DNA of 36,015 nt from Deltaproteobacteria bacterium (GCA_007693585.1 REDH01000066.1:1-36015), one strand, 5' to 3'; shown: positions 24,201 to 33,047, numbered from the stretch's first letter. Program-made: numbers and translations. Notes: generated by a model not told the origin, from the sequence alone.

Positions 24201-25268
24201 CGCCTCATGCGCCGGCAGGCCCGCTCCCGCAGCGCAGGACCCTTCTCCTACGGACTCGCCCTCCTCGCCTTCATCGCCTCCCACACCGACCGAACCCCCA
24301 AGGGCCTCCGGCGAGCAAGGCTCTATCGTCAGGCCGCCCGGCGAATCACCGAGCTCGCCGACGAACAGGCCCGCACCGACACCCTCCTGCTCGACCGCTT
24401 CCTCGAAGGACACCTCGCCCTGCGCAGCGGCCACTGGTCCGAGGCCATCGCCCACTTCAGCGCCGTCGACCAGGCCCTCCAGACCATCGGACACGGACCC
24501 ACCTTCGACCGCGCCCTCGTGTGGATCCAGCGCGGCCAGGCACTCCAGTGCAACCAGAACCCCGCGCTGCTCCAGGATCACAACCAGCGGCTCCGCCACG
24601 TCTTCACCCGCGTCGACTCACGCGCCATCCTCGGACACGCCGACCTCCTCGACGCCGCACTCGCCCGGTGGCGCGGATCGCCCGACGCCGCCCGACAGCT
24701 CCTCGACCACTGGCTCCATCGCCCCCCGGACGACCTCCAGCACACCCAGGACGTCTACGGCGCCTGCTGCGCACACCTCGCCCGCACCACCCTCGACCAC
24801 GACGCCCTCGGCACCGACCTCCCCCGACTCCACGAAACCCTCGACGTCGCACGCAGACGCGGCCTCGAACGACGCGCCGGATTCCACTTCATCGCCGGAC
24901 CCGCAGCGCTCGCCGAGGCCGCGGCCGTCCGGCTCGGACTCCGCATCGCCGAGCCCAGACGCGCCCGCAGACTCGCCCGCATCGCCCGACACTCGCCCCC
25001 CGGACACCACGGACCCGCCCACCGCGCACTCGCCTACCTCCACGACGCCGCCGGTCGACCCGAACGCGCCCTCGAACACCTCCGCGCCGCCGAAGAGAGC
25101 GCCCTGCGACACGAACAGCCACTCGACGTCGCCATCGCACGACACCAGCTCGGACGACGGCTCGGCGGAGACGCAGGCCTGGCCCTCTCCGCCCGCGCGC
25201 GGGAGACCTTCCGACAGGCCGGAGCCGCCGAGGCCCTCCTCGACGAAGACCCACGCGAACCGGCCTGA
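21261..25268 (+). CDS. Ser/Thr protein kinase fused to a P-loop ATPase and TPR-like region
   Basis: 1335 residues. The kinase domain (~20-410) has Gly loop GRGGMG, Lys50 (VALK), catalytic HRDLKPRN with Asp252, DFG Asp270 and IAPEE. Between hinge and helix E (~111-223) a ~110-residue Ser/Thr/Arg/Pro-rich insertion interrupts the fold. A PknK-type/STAND-like ATPase follows, with P-loop GPRDSGKR (~428-435), where the usual Thr/Ser after Lys is Arg, and a Walker B-like LIILHDVH (~545-552). The rest (~740-1320) is Ala/Leu/Arg-rich helical repeat sequence of TPR type. The whole is cytoplasmic, since no membrane helix is seen, and typical of signalling proteins of myxobacteria. GTG 21261 is chosen because no in-frame ATG precedes the Gly loop; there is no clear Shine-Dalgarno. 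The peptidase gene starts 6 bp after it, suggesting functional pairing. Confidence 0.9.
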   Translation: MRPDPSQPDEPLPSTASRGRFERRGMLGRGGMGIVWLAWDRERQQEVALKRMNDLRPDQLRRFKNGFRALQDIRHPGLARMFELGTDDEGPYLVMEPIHGVDLLTYVHGPGEITFAPPPPELTDPDRSTSRVFHGTEPIQLAEIRALRAQTGPIVVTDRRPVQRRPIDSEAGLALTQPIAPGEARHPGSSGSASTGTLRSRPLSVDHRRERRSSGTESIERPPLNLARLAHVLPQLLEALLALHAHGQIHRDLKPRNVLVDGTGTLKLLDFGVVAESGRPLQGTLCGTIGYIAPEEFGGSPPGPASDRYALGAILFRMFSGRAPFEGSRAEVLRQTLRSRPPLLEDIAPWTPVNVGILVDQLLHPVPAERPGGAEIAAVFRRELGMRPIQTERRDATRLLDDGQQTAHQLLRHVRAGDDQPRLTLLTGPRDSGKRLALRRLATLAEQQGWCILSGRATPDDRVPYSALDGVVDSLSLTLRTDPDDLTDPLPPEVLAARHVLAHLFPVLRDDTFRRLDPPPDRPAIVAALLTCLGHLAERHAGALIILHDVHLVDGDCELLLEAVLRNPPQGLRIVASTVPGIFSGGAPNDHDQAVPLLRLLVRSQSGLARPVPLAPPSVDAIAHRIARAIRQPEAHNAPRVRALARACQGHPRLAILAGRLLPHLPADNLPTDLWRAWVDHALPRITDQALDVLSLVTVADHPLTTDTVHACTGLDPTVVREAIELLRDAALADVDAGSRPGPRLGVASPHLRPPLLDALAPARLQRARRALIEHLEHAHARNLPRLIRLYLDEGRTLDAQRAARAAAEDARQRLAWDFAAEMFALAADNPELSDEERAHLIIERARCHDANGLYDEAAELWSRAATFSGLPRDIARTARRGRAIAQLAAGRAEDVARDLPGLRLGRDDSPPILQRLRSMWAKTLFLTGAPASRWWRDVTGGLRLGPAHSEETEREGTLDIRLAGLVLFHDPEQGMVLLIRLMRRQARSRSAGPFSYGLALLAFIASHTDRTPKGLRRARLYRQAARRITELADEQARTDTLLLDRFLEGHLALRSGHWSEAIAHFSAVDQALQTIGHGPTFDRALVWIQRGQALQCNQNPALLQDHNQRLRHVFTRVDSRAILGHADLLDAALARWRGSPDAARQLLDHWLHRPPDDLQHTQDVYGACCAHLARTTLDHDALGTDLPRLHETLDVARRRGLERRAGFHFIAGPAALAEAAAVRLGLRIAEPRRARRLARIARHSPPGHHGPAHRALAYLHDAAGRPERALEHLRAAEESALRHEQPLDVAIARHQLGRRLGGDAGLALSARARETFRQAGAAEALLDEDPREPA

Positions 25269-25274
25269 CGCCTC

Positions 25275-26243
25275 ATGCTGCGACTGCTCCTCGCTGCCCT
25301 CGTCGCCCTGCCCGTCAGCGCGCTCCTGTGGATCAACCCCGGCGTCCACCCCGCCTGGGCCGCCCTCCCCCCAGCCCTCACCCTCGCCATCGTCCTCCCC
25401 ATCGAACGCAGGGAGCGACGACGCCGCAACGTCCACGCCTCCGCCACCCTCGCCCCGGGCGTCCGCGCCTTCCTCGAGGACCACGTCGCCTTCCACCACC
25501 GCCTCGACCCCGACGAACAGGCCGAGTTCCACCGCCGCTGCGCCGTCTTCCTCCGCGAACAGCGCATCACCGGAGTCGGCGTCGAACTCGACGACGACAT
25601 CCGCGCCGCCGTCGCCGCCTCCGCCGTCATCCTCACCTTCGGACTGCGCGCCCCGTTCTGGGAAAACCTCCGAGAAATCCTCATCTATCCCGAACGCTTC
25701 GACCTCGACTACACCGTCGACGAGGACGGCGAGCTCCTCGGGCTCATGCACGACCAGGGCCCCCTCATCTTCGCCGCCGACGAGCTCGTCGACGGCTTCG
25801 CCCTCGGCGAGGACGGCGTCAACGTCGGCCTCCACGAATTCGCCCACGTCCTCGACTTCGAAGGCGGCGGACTCGACGGTGTCCCCATGCACCTCAACCC
25901 CGAGTCCGCACGCACCTGGCGCCGGCAGATCGTCGACAGCGTCCGCGCCGCACGCAACAACCCCGCCCTCTTCGAGCTCCTCGGTGACTACGCCTTCACC
26001 GACCAGGTCGAGTTCTTCGCCTGCATGACCGAATCCTTCTTCGAGCTGCCCGACCTCCTCCACCAGGCCGCGCCCGACCTCTACGACGTCATGCGCGACC
26101 TCTACCACCAGGACCCCCTCGCCCGACTCACCGACGAGGACCGCGCCGCCCTCCTGCACGATGACCCGATCGAGGACCTCCCCCCCGACGACCGCGACGG
26201 TCCCCCCGTCTCCTGGGACGACGACCACGACCCCTTCGGATGA
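25275..26243 (+). CDS. MtfA-like zinc metallopeptidase (M90) with N-terminal membrane segment
   Basis: 322 residues. Residues ~1-45 form one or two hydrophobic helices ending in the basic stop-transfer ERRERRRR, so the protein is membrane-anchored, unlike soluble E. coli MtfA. The peptidase part has HEFAH (187-191; HExxH) and a downstream VEFFACMTESFFE helix supplying the third ligand, as in M90. MtfA in enterobacteria is an aminopeptidase that binds the glucose regulator Mlc; no Mlc system is visible here. An acidic Asp/Pro tail closes the protein. It begins 6 bp after the kinase stop codon without its own Shine-Dalgarno, so translation is probably coupled. Confidence 0.88.
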   Translation: MLRLLLAALVALPVSALLWINPGVHPAWAALPPALTLAIVLPIERRERRRRNVHASATLAPGVRAFLEDHVAFHHRLDPDEQAEFHRRCAVFLREQRITGVGVELDDDIRAAVAASAVILTFGLRAPFWENLREILIYPERFDLDYTVDEDGELLGLMHDQGPLIFAADELVDGFALGEDGVNVGLHEFAHVLDFEGGGLDGVPMHLNPESARTWRRQIVDSVRAARNNPALFELLGDYAFTDQVEFFACMTESFFELPDLLHQAAPDLYDVMRDLYHQDPLARLTDEDRAALLHDDPIEDLPPDDRDGPPVSWDDDHDPFG

Positions 26244-26311
26244 CGCAGGCCCCGAATCCGGAGCACCGCAGCCCTGCGCACCCGAAGTACCCACACACAG
26301 TCACTTTTGCG

Positions 26312-26340
26312 TTGCCACACCTGCGCGAAACGGCTAGCTT
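26312..26340 (+). promoter_or_regulatory. Candidate sigma-70-type promoter of the FGE-domain lipoprotein
   Basis: TTGCCA (26312-26317), 17-bp spacer, TAGCTT (26335-26340), in a locally AT-richer patch. The -35 matches TTGACA at five of six bases. Predicted transcription starts near 26347, which argues against the earlier start codons at 26307 and 26349 for the gene downstream. Confidence 0.5.
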
Positions 26341-26456
26341 TCTCCGGTGTGAACGTTGTCAGCACGCGCCCCCGGACCGCCCGGCCTCCGCCGCAGGGCG
26401 TCCTCCGGAGGGGATGCCAACCCGTCCGGAGGTCCCATTCCGCAATCGTTCGGTCC

Positions 26457-29400
26457 GTGCCCCTCGTGTGCACCCTCGCCCTCCTCGCCGCCTGCGAGCC
26501 AAACACAACCACACTCCCCGAAGGACCGGAACCTTCCGCACCGCCCTCGACATCTCACCCCGCGCTCCTCGACGCACCCTCCGCCGCCACCCCCGGACTG
26601 CGCGTCCTCGGGACCTTCGCGGGCACCATCGACCCCACCGGAGGACCCTCCATGATTCACATGGTGGGCACCGACGACAAAAGCGCCGCGCTGCCCGGAT
26701 ACCGCGACGACCTCCGCCAGAACCGCGACGAAGGCGACTTCGACCAGCGACGCGCCGGTACCCTCCGCTTCCAGCAGGACGAAGACGCAAGCTCCTCCGA
26801 CCTCGCCGACTGCGAACAATACTGGCTCGACGGATGGAACACCACCGACTGGCGATTCGGCAACATCCCCGCAACACCCCCAGGACTACGCGAAACCTTC
26901 TTCGCCGATCTCGCCACCGGGGGACCCGGCGCACCCGAACCCGCTCCCTCCGGAAACACCTTCTGCACCGTCTTCCAGGTCCGCAACGACACCGGCCTCG
27001 ACATCCAGGACCTCTGGATCCTCATCGACGAGTTCACCCTCGACGGCGCACGCTCCTTCGTCCAGATCGCCCCCCGTGTGGTCCCGCTCCTCGCCGAGCC
27101 CGGCGTCTTCCTCCGACTCCAGCCCGACTCCGCGTTCGGCATGTTCAACTACGGCCCGCTCGCCGCCGACGACGGAAGCGGCGACGGGGAGGTCGTCGCC
27201 CACCAGTGGATGTTCTACCTCGGCGCCATCACCCCCCAGCCCTTCCGGCTGCGCGGACGACTCGTCGAGCTCCTCCACGAGGACTGCAGCACCACCTCCG
27301 ACGACAACGGAGACGGACTCGTCAACAGTGGCTGCGGCATCTTCCCCGCCGGAAACCCCTGCTTCACCGCCGATGACTGCCTCTCCAGCGGCTGCGCCGG
27401 CGGACAACCCGGAGACCCCGGAACTCTCGGCTCCTGCAACCTCAGCTCCGAGTCCGAACCCTGCCTCGACAACGACGACTGCGAGACGGGACTCCTGTGC
27501 GACGGCGCCGACCCCGGCGAAGGCCTCCCCGGAACCTGCTCGCCCCTCGGACCCTCCCTGCCGCTCGGCGCACCCTGCAACAGCGACCCCGAGTGCACCA
27601 GCACCCTGTGCGATCCCGTCGCCGGCGAGTGCCGCCAACCCCTCGGCGAAACATGCACCACCGGTATCGACTGCGCCACGGACCTCCTGTGCGACAACCT
27701 CGTCTGCACGCTCCCGCCCGCCCTCGGAGACGCGTGCGCAGACGACGGGGAGTGCCCGCCGGACGCCTGGTGCCCCACCGACACCGACGACCGCTTCTGC
27801 GCACCACGACCCATGATCGGCGGAACGACCATCCCCTTCCAATTCATCCCCACCGCCGGAGCGTCCTTCCAGGTCGGCTCTCCCGCAGACCCCCCCGAAC
27901 TCGGACGCTCCCCCCACGAACACCAGCGCTGGGCAGCCTTCACCCGCAACATCGCCCTCGCGCGCACACCCATCACCCAGGGACAGTGGCGCACCGTCAT
28001 GCTCGCGCACAACAGCCTCTTCGGAACCACCTACGGCACCAGCCCCTCCGGCTTCCTGCGCGCCGACATCACCGACTGGTCCCCCGCCGCCAGCACCTGC
28101 GACGACGACGACTGCCCCGTCGAACGCATCAGCTACTTCGACGCCGTCGTCTTCGCCAACGCGCTCTCCCGCCTCGAAGGGCTCGACGAGTGCTACACCC
28201 TCGACGGCTGCTCCACCGGAACCGGCATGATGGCTCCAGGGGGAGGCTGCGACTTCGGGGCCCCCACCTTCTGTACCGCACCCGACGTCTTCTCCTGCGC
28301 CTCCGTCACCTTCTCCGGCATCACCTGCAACGGCTACCGCCTGCCCACCGAGGCCGAATGGGAATTCGCCGCCCGAGGCGCCACCAGCGGCGCCACTCCC
28401 AACGGCGAACTGCGCACCGGACAACGATGCCCCGGAGACTTCGACCCCCTCGCCTCCATCGCCACCACCGCATGCAACTCCGGCGGACAACTCCCCCTCG
28501 TCGCCACACGAACCCCCAACAACTACGGTCTCCACGACATGCTCGGCACCGTCTGGGAGTGGATCACCGACCGCGTGCCCGATGACACCACCGGCGGCAT
28601 CGACCCCGTCGCCAACCTCGACGAAGGAGCATACGCCCACAAGGGCGGCAGCTTCACCGACCTCCCGCGCTTCGCGCGGGTGGCCGCACGCAACGCGACC
28701 ACGATCCCCTCCTACCGAGACATCAACCGCGGACTGCGACTCGCCCGCACCCTGCCCGCCGACGACAACACCGTCTGCGCCTACCCCCCCTTCCCCATCA
28801 ACGGCACCACCGGCGGCGTGATCGTCAACCCCCCGCTCGGACACGAAATCACCCACGAGTGCGAACCCGGATTCGCACTCGTCGGCACCCCCGTGCGCGC
28901 CTGCACCGCCACCGGAAGCTTCAGCGGAGAAACCCCGTCCTGCCTCCCCCTGCGCAGCCTCAGCCAGACCTGCTCCGACTCCGCCCAGTGCCCCGATGGC
29001 GCCTGGTGCACCACCGACGCCACCACGCCTCGCTGTGCACCCAGACCCGTCATCAACGGCATCGGTCTGCACTTCGCGCATGTGCCCTCCGCAGGACAGA
29101 TCTTCGACATCGGCTCCCCCGAGAGCGAGCCCCACCGACGCACCGGAACCATCCAGGGCGAAGAGCAGGCCACCGTCGAACTCACCCGAAACACATGGGT
29201 CGCCCGCACCCTCCTCACCAACGCCCAGTGGCGCGAGATCGCCAGCGCACACAACGACACCTTCGGCACCAACTGGCAGCTCCAACCCTCCTTCTTCACC
29301 GAAACCGGCGCCTGCCCCGATGACGAATGCCCCGTCGAACGCCTCAACTGGTTCGAAGCCATGGTCATCGCCAACGCGCTGAGCGCACTCGAAGGGCTCC

Positions 29401-29987
29401 CCGCCTGCTACGCCCTGAGTGGCTGCTCCACCGGCGGCGGTGGCAACGTGGTCGGCGCCGGATGCGATCCCGGAATCAACGCCTGCGCAAACACCCCCTC
29501 GGAACCGGGCGCCGTCTTCCAGTGCTCCACCGTCACCTACGGCGGTGTCTCCTGCGACGGCTACCGCATCGCCACCGAAGCCGAGTGGGAGTTCGCCGCC
29601 CGCGGCGGCGTCAATCAGGCCACCTACGCCGGACCCGTGCCCATCAGCGACGCCTGCTTCGCAACCCTCCCCGTCCTCGGAAGCATCGCCCGCTACACCT
29701 GCAACAGCACCGAAGCGCCAGGCACCGCGTACCCCGTCGCGCGCTACCTCCCCAACGCCTACGGACTCTTCGACATGCTCGGCAACCTCATGGAAATGAC
29801 CTACAACGCCAGCGGACCGCACGAGAGCGGCATCGACCCCACCGGACCTCCCTCCGGCATCAACCGCATCCGGCGCGGCGGCTGGGCCGGCACCGAAGTG
29901 CCCCGCGCAGCCTTCCGAAACAGCGCCCACCGCAACTCCCGAAACGTCTGGTTCGGCGTCCGACTCGTCCGCACCGTCGGCCCCTGA
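26457..29987 (+). CDS. Lipoprotein with two formylglycine-generating-enzyme (SUMF1-like) domains and a sushi-like domain
   Basis: About 1176 residues. A lipobox LLAAC follows a short hydrophobic stretch. Residues ~30-290 are an unassigned beta-rich domain. Residues ~300-450 are Cys-rich repeats (DDDC/DPEC/DGEC types). FGE-like domain 1 (~458-768) has GYRLPTEAEWEFAARG and NNYGLHDMLGTVWEW. A sushi/CCP-like module follows (~772-833, four Cys, HECEPGFALVG). FGE-like domain 2 (~868-1176) has GYRIATEAEWEFAARGG and NAYGLFDMLGNLMEM. Each FGE domain is preceded by the same CxxDxxxxxCAPRP motif, so the pair arose by duplication. Bacterial extracellular FGE-fold proteins are often binding proteins or non-heme iron enzymes; catalysis is unproven. 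The start is uncertain: GTG 26457 keeps the lipobox but gives a very short n-region, while GGAGGGG-ATG at 26414 is one base out of frame. Confidence 0.85.
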   Translation: MPLVCTLALLAACEPNTTTLPEGPEPSAPPSTSHPALLDAPSAATPGLRVLGTFAGTIDPTGGPSMIHMVGTDDKSAALPGYRDDLRQNRDEGDFDQRRAGTLRFQQDEDASSSDLADCEQYWLDGWNTTDWRFGNIPATPPGLRETFFADLATGGPGAPEPAPSGNTFCTVFQVRNDTGLDIQDLWILIDEFTLDGARSFVQIAPRVVPLLAEPGVFLRLQPDSAFGMFNYGPLAADDGSGDGEVVAHQWMFYLGAITPQPFRLRGRLVELLHEDCSTTSDDNGDGLVNSGCGIFPAGNPCFTADDCLSSGCAGGQPGDPGTLGSCNLSSESEPCLDNDDCETGLLCDGADPGEGLPGTCSPLGPSLPLGAPCNSDPECTSTLCDPVAGECRQPLGETCTTGIDCATDLLCDNLVCTLPPALGDACADDGECPPDAWCPTDTDDRFCAPRPMIGGTTIPFQFIPTAGASFQVGSPADPPELGRSPHEHQRWAAFTRNIALARTPITQGQWRTVMLAHNSLFGTTYGTSPSGFLRADITDWSPAASTCDDDDCPVERISYFDAVVFANALSRLEGLDECYTLDGCSTGTGMMAPGGGCDFGAPTFCTAPDVFSCASVTFSGITCNGYRLPTEAEWEFAARGATSGATPNGELRTGQRCPGDFDPLASIATTACNSGGQLPLVATRTPNNYGLHDMLGTVWEWITDRVPDDTTGGIDPVANLDEGAYAHKGGSFTDLPRFARVAARNATTIPSYRDINRGLRLARTLPADDNTVCAYPPFPINGTTGGVIVNPPLGHEITHECEPGFALVGTPVRACTATGSFSGETPSCLPLRSLSQTCSDSAQCPDGAWCTTDATTPRCAPRPVINGIGLHFAHVPSAGQIFDIGSPESEPHRRTGTIQGEEQATVELTRNTWVARTLLTNAQWREIASAHNDTFGTNWQLQPSFFTETGACPDDECPVERLNWFEAMVIANALSALEGLPACYALSGCSTGGGGNVVGAGCDPGINACANTPSEPGAVFQCSTVTYGGVSCDGYRIATEAEWEFAARGGVNQATYAGPVPISDACFATLPVLGSIARYTCNSTEAPGTAYPVARYLPNAYGLFDMLGNLMEMTYNASGPHESGIDPTGPPSGINRIRRGGWAGTEVPRAAFRNSAHRNSRNVWFGVRLVRTVGP

Positions 29988-30178
29988 TCCCCGCCCGAGG
30001 CACACCAAACGTCCTCCCCCGGTGCGTGGACAGCGCACACGAACCTGATCGAGGAGACCGAAGACGCCGGGTGCGACGCGCAACTGGATGTGCATGCCGT
30101 GCCAGCCAACCCAGGCATCGCGAGCGAGCACGACGCGGCGGTGCGCCTCGAAACCGGACGCGACGGACAGCGGCGAAC
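29988..30178. other. Intergenic stretch, no gene recognised
   Basis: Between the FGE-domain lipoprotein stop and the ATPase remnant I see no start with a Shine-Dalgarno, no hairpin terminator and no family-like translation in any frame. It may be decayed sequence of the AAA_14 gene. The 148 bp from 30422 to 30569 are likewise empty. Confidence 0.5.
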
Positions 30179-30421
30179 ATCGACCTGCCACGCGTCGAGC
30201 AGGCGCGGCGTCTCTCCGAAGAGCAGCAGCTCGGGGTCCAGCTCGACCAGTCTGCGTGCATCCGCGTCGGTGTCGAACGACACGACGCTGCGCGCACAAC
30301 GCCGGCCCGTCGCCGTCTTGCCGCAGGCCTTCGGACCTTCGATGACCACCGCCCCGGCCGAGCGCAGGCGGCGTTGAAGCTCCGCGTCGACGACGCGGTC
30401 GATGTCGTCGGAGGTGGCCAT
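30179..30421 (-). pseudogene. Remnant of an AAA_14/DUF4143-type ATPase gene
   Basis: From ATG 30421 the minus strand encodes 81 residues matching the start of AAA_14 ATPases: a helix DDIDRVVDAELQRRL, strand GAVVIEGPKACGKT (Walker A), and LLLFGETPRLLDAWQ, equivalent to the PRLIDEWQ signature. After DAWQVD the sequence loses family character. The reading frame then runs on without a stop until 29801, inside the opposite-strand lipoprotein gene. The full-length family is about 400 residues, so this is a 3'-truncated relic. These ATPases are frequent accessory genes. No toxin or partner gene is adjacent. Confidence 0.7.
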
Positions 30422-30569
30422 GGGCTGCAGGAGACACGGGATCGCAAGGACTCACGGGGCAGCATCGCCGACGCGTTCGACGGCACCGCCCGGGAACCGA
30501 TTGGTCACTTTTCGGCCCTCGCCGGAAACCGACTCCGGAGGGGTGGATCGCGGCCCCGCCCACTGCCGC

Positions 30570-32966
30570 TCAGCCCCGCTCACGCTCGGCGGCGGCGACG
30601 ACCTCCTTGACGCGCAGGAAGCTGTCGGGGGTGACGGAGATCGAGTCGATGCCGCGTTCGACGAGAAAGGCGGCGAACTCGGGGTGGTCGCTGGGGCCCT
30701 GTCCGCACAGGCCGATCTTCGCCCCGGCGAGCTGTGCGGCGCGGATGACGTGGCCGATCATCCACCTCACGGCCTCGTCCTGTTCGTCGAAGAGGGCGGC
30801 GAGGCCCTCGGAGTCGCGGTCGACGCCGAGGGTGAGCTGGGTGAGGTCGTTGGAGCCGATGGAGAAGCCATCGAAGCGCTCGGCGAAGGCGGGGGCGAGG
30901 ATGATGTTCGAGGGCACCTCGGCCATGACGTAGACCTCGAGCCCGTCGCGGCCGCGCTCCAGCCCGTTTTCGGCCATGACCTTGAGCACGCCGTCGGCCT
31001 CGGCGACGGAGCGGCAGAAGGGGATCATGACGACGACGTTCCGGAAGCCCATTTCCTCTCGGAGCCTTCGGATGGCGCGGCACTCGAGGTCGAAGCCGGG
31101 GCGGTAGCGCGGGGAGGTGTAGCGGGAGGCGCCGCGAAAGCCGATCATGGGGTTCTCTTCGGGCGTCTCGAAGGCGGCGCCGCCGAGGAGTCCGGCGTAT
31201 TCGTTGGTCTTGAAATCGCTCATGCGCACGATGCAGGGCTTCGGGTGCACGGCGGCGGCGATGCGGGAGAGCCCCCGGGCCAGCCGGTCGACGAAGAACT
31301 CCTCCTTGTCGTCGTATCCTGCGGTGAGCTCGGCGATTTCGGCCTTGGCGGCGGCGTCCTCGAGGCGGTCGAACTGCACGAGGGCCATGGGATGGGCCTT
31401 GATGTGGTTGGAGACGACGAACTCCATGCGGGCCAGTCCCACGCCGTCGGCGGGCAGGCGCCACCAGCGGAAGGCGGCGCCGGGGTTGGCGAGGTTGAGC
31501 ATCACTCGGGTGCGCGTCTCGGGGGCGCTGGACGGGTCGAGCTCCTCTTCGGTGATGGTGGCGTGTCCGGCGTGAACGAGCCCGGCGTCCCCTTCGGCGC
31601 AGTTGACGGTGATCTCCTGGCCGTCGTGGAGCACGTGGGTGGCGTCGCTCGTCCCGACGATGGCGGGCAGGCCGAGCTCGCGGCTGACGATGGCGGCGTG
31701 GCTGGTGCGTCCGCCGCGGTCGGTGACGATGGCGGCGGCGCGCTTCATGATCGGGACCCAGTCGGGGTCGGTGTTCCGGGTGACGAGGATGGCGCCGTCC
31801 TCGAAGCGGGCGATGTCGGCCACGTCCTCGATGAGGCAGACGCGGCCGGTGATGACCTGGTCGCCGACGCTGAGGCCCTTCGAGAGCACGGGGCCCTTGT
31901 CGGAGACGCGGAAGCTGCGGAAGGTGCCGGCGTCCTTGCGCGACTGGACGGTCTCGGGCCGGGCCTGGACGATGAAGAGCGCTCCGGTCTCGCCGTCGCG
32001 GGCCCATTCGATGTCCATCGGGCAGCCGTAGTGGTCCTCGATGACGCAGGCCCAGCGGCCGAGGGTGAGGATCTCGTCGTCGCACAGGACGAAACCCGCG
32101 CGCTCGGCCTTCGAGGTGGGCACGGTGCGGGTGGGCCGCTCCTCGTCGCGGGCGTAGATCATCTTGATCTCCTTTCGCCCGAGCCGCTTCTCGAGAATGG
32201 GCACGAGGGTGTCGTCGGCGAGGAGCGGCTTGAAGACCTGGTATTCGTCGGGGTCGACGAGTCCCTGGACGACGGTTTCGCCGAGCCCCCAGGCGGCGTC
32301 GATGACGGCGACGCGATCGAAGCCCGACTCGGTGTCGAGGGTGAACATGACGCCGGAGCCGCCGGTGTCGGCGCGGACCATGGCCTGCACGCCGACGGAC
32401 AGGGCGACCTTCATGTGGTCGAAGCCCTTCGCGACGCGGTAGCTGATGGCGCGGTCGGTGAAGAGGGAGGCGAAGCAGCGCCGGCAGGCGGAGAGGAGGG
32501 CGTCCTCGCCGCGGATGTTGAGGAAGGTTTCCTGCTGGCCGGCGAAGCTGGCGTCGGGGAGGTCCTCGGCGGTCGCCGAGGAGCGCACGGCGACGTCGGC
32601 GTTCACGCGGCCGATGCGGTCGCAGAGCTCGCGGTAGGCCGCGCGGATGGCCTGGGCGGTGTCCTCGGGGAAGTCGCCCCGGAGCACGGCGGCGCGGATG
32701 GCGGCGCCGGTCTCGGCGAGGGTGGCCTTGCCCGCCTCCAGGTCCTGCAGGAATCCGGCGATGCGGTCCGAAAGGCCGTTGGCGGCGACGAAGTGCCAGT
32801 AGGCGTCGGAGGTGGTGGCGAAGCCCGGGGGCACGGCCACACCCTTCGCGCCGAGGTGGCGCACCATCTCGCCGAGGGAGGCGTTCTTGCCCCCGACGCG
32901 GGGCACGTCGTCGCGGCCCAGCGCGTCGAAACCGATGATGTGTACGAAGTCTCCTGCGCTCTTCAT
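30570..32966 (-). CDS. ppsA: Phosphoenolpyruvate synthase
   Basis: A 798-residue pyruvate, water dikinase that converts pyruvate and ATP to PEP, AMP and phosphate for gluconeogenesis. The N-terminal ATP-grasp part includes GGKNASLGEM and VAVRSSATAEDLPDASFAGQQ. The swivelling phosphohistidine domain has GGRTSHAAIVSRELG with His423, equivalent to His421 of the E. coli enzyme. The C-terminal TIM barrel carries GLARMEF, IGFRGASRY, SIGSNDLTQL and the GLCGQGPSD segment with the active-site Cys. Length equals the usual ~790. ATG 32966 has a G-rich ribosome binding site (GAGGGGGGG). Codon use mixes G- and C-ending codons, unlike the C-rich neighbours. No PpsR regulatory kinase gene is adjacent. Confidence 0.97.
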   Translation of the reverse strand: MKSAGDFVHIIGFDALGRDDVPRVGGKNASLGEMVRHLGAKGVAVPPGFATTSDAYWHFVAANGLSDRIAGFLQDLEAGKATLAETGAAIRAAVLRGDFPEDTAQAIRAAYRELCDRIGRVNADVAVRSSATAEDLPDASFAGQQETFLNIRGEDALLSACRRCFASLFTDRAISYRVAKGFDHMKVALSVGVQAMVRADTGGSGVMFTLDTESGFDRVAVIDAAWGLGETVVQGLVDPDEYQVFKPLLADDTLVPILEKRLGRKEIKMIYARDEERPTRTVPTSKAERAGFVLCDDEILTLGRWACVIEDHYGCPMDIEWARDGETGALFIVQARPETVQSRKDAGTFRSFRVSDKGPVLSKGLSVGDQVITGRVCLIEDVADIARFEDGAILVTRNTDPDWVPIMKRAAAIVTDRGGRTSHAAIVSRELGLPAIVGTSDATHVLHDGQEITVNCAEGDAGLVHAGHATITEEELDPSSAPETRTRVMLNLANPGAAFRWWRLPADGVGLARMEFVVSNHIKAHPMALVQFDRLEDAAAKAEIAELTAGYDDKEEFFVDRLARGLSRIAAAVHPKPCIVRMSDFKTNEYAGLLGGAAFETPEENPMIGFRGASRYTSPRYRPGFDLECRAIRRLREEMGFRNVVVMIPFCRSVAEADGVLKVMAENGLERGRDGLEVYVMAEVPSNIILAPAFAERFDGFSIGSNDLTQLTLGVDRDSEGLAALFDEQDEAVRWMIGHVIRAAQLAGAKIGLCGQGPSDHPEFAAFLVERGIDSISVTPDSFLRVKEVVAAAERERG

Positions 32967-33047
32967 GGAAGCCCCCCCTCGGATCGATCCGGAAATGTGT
33001 GGAGTGCCTGGCCGACGACTGTCGGGCGGCCTCCGGGAATGAGCCGA

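Noticed and set aside
20901-24599. A ~1230-residue minus-strand frame
   Set aside because: Gly/Glu/Val-rich antisense of the dehydrogenase and kinase genes, whose motifs are unmistakable on the + strand.
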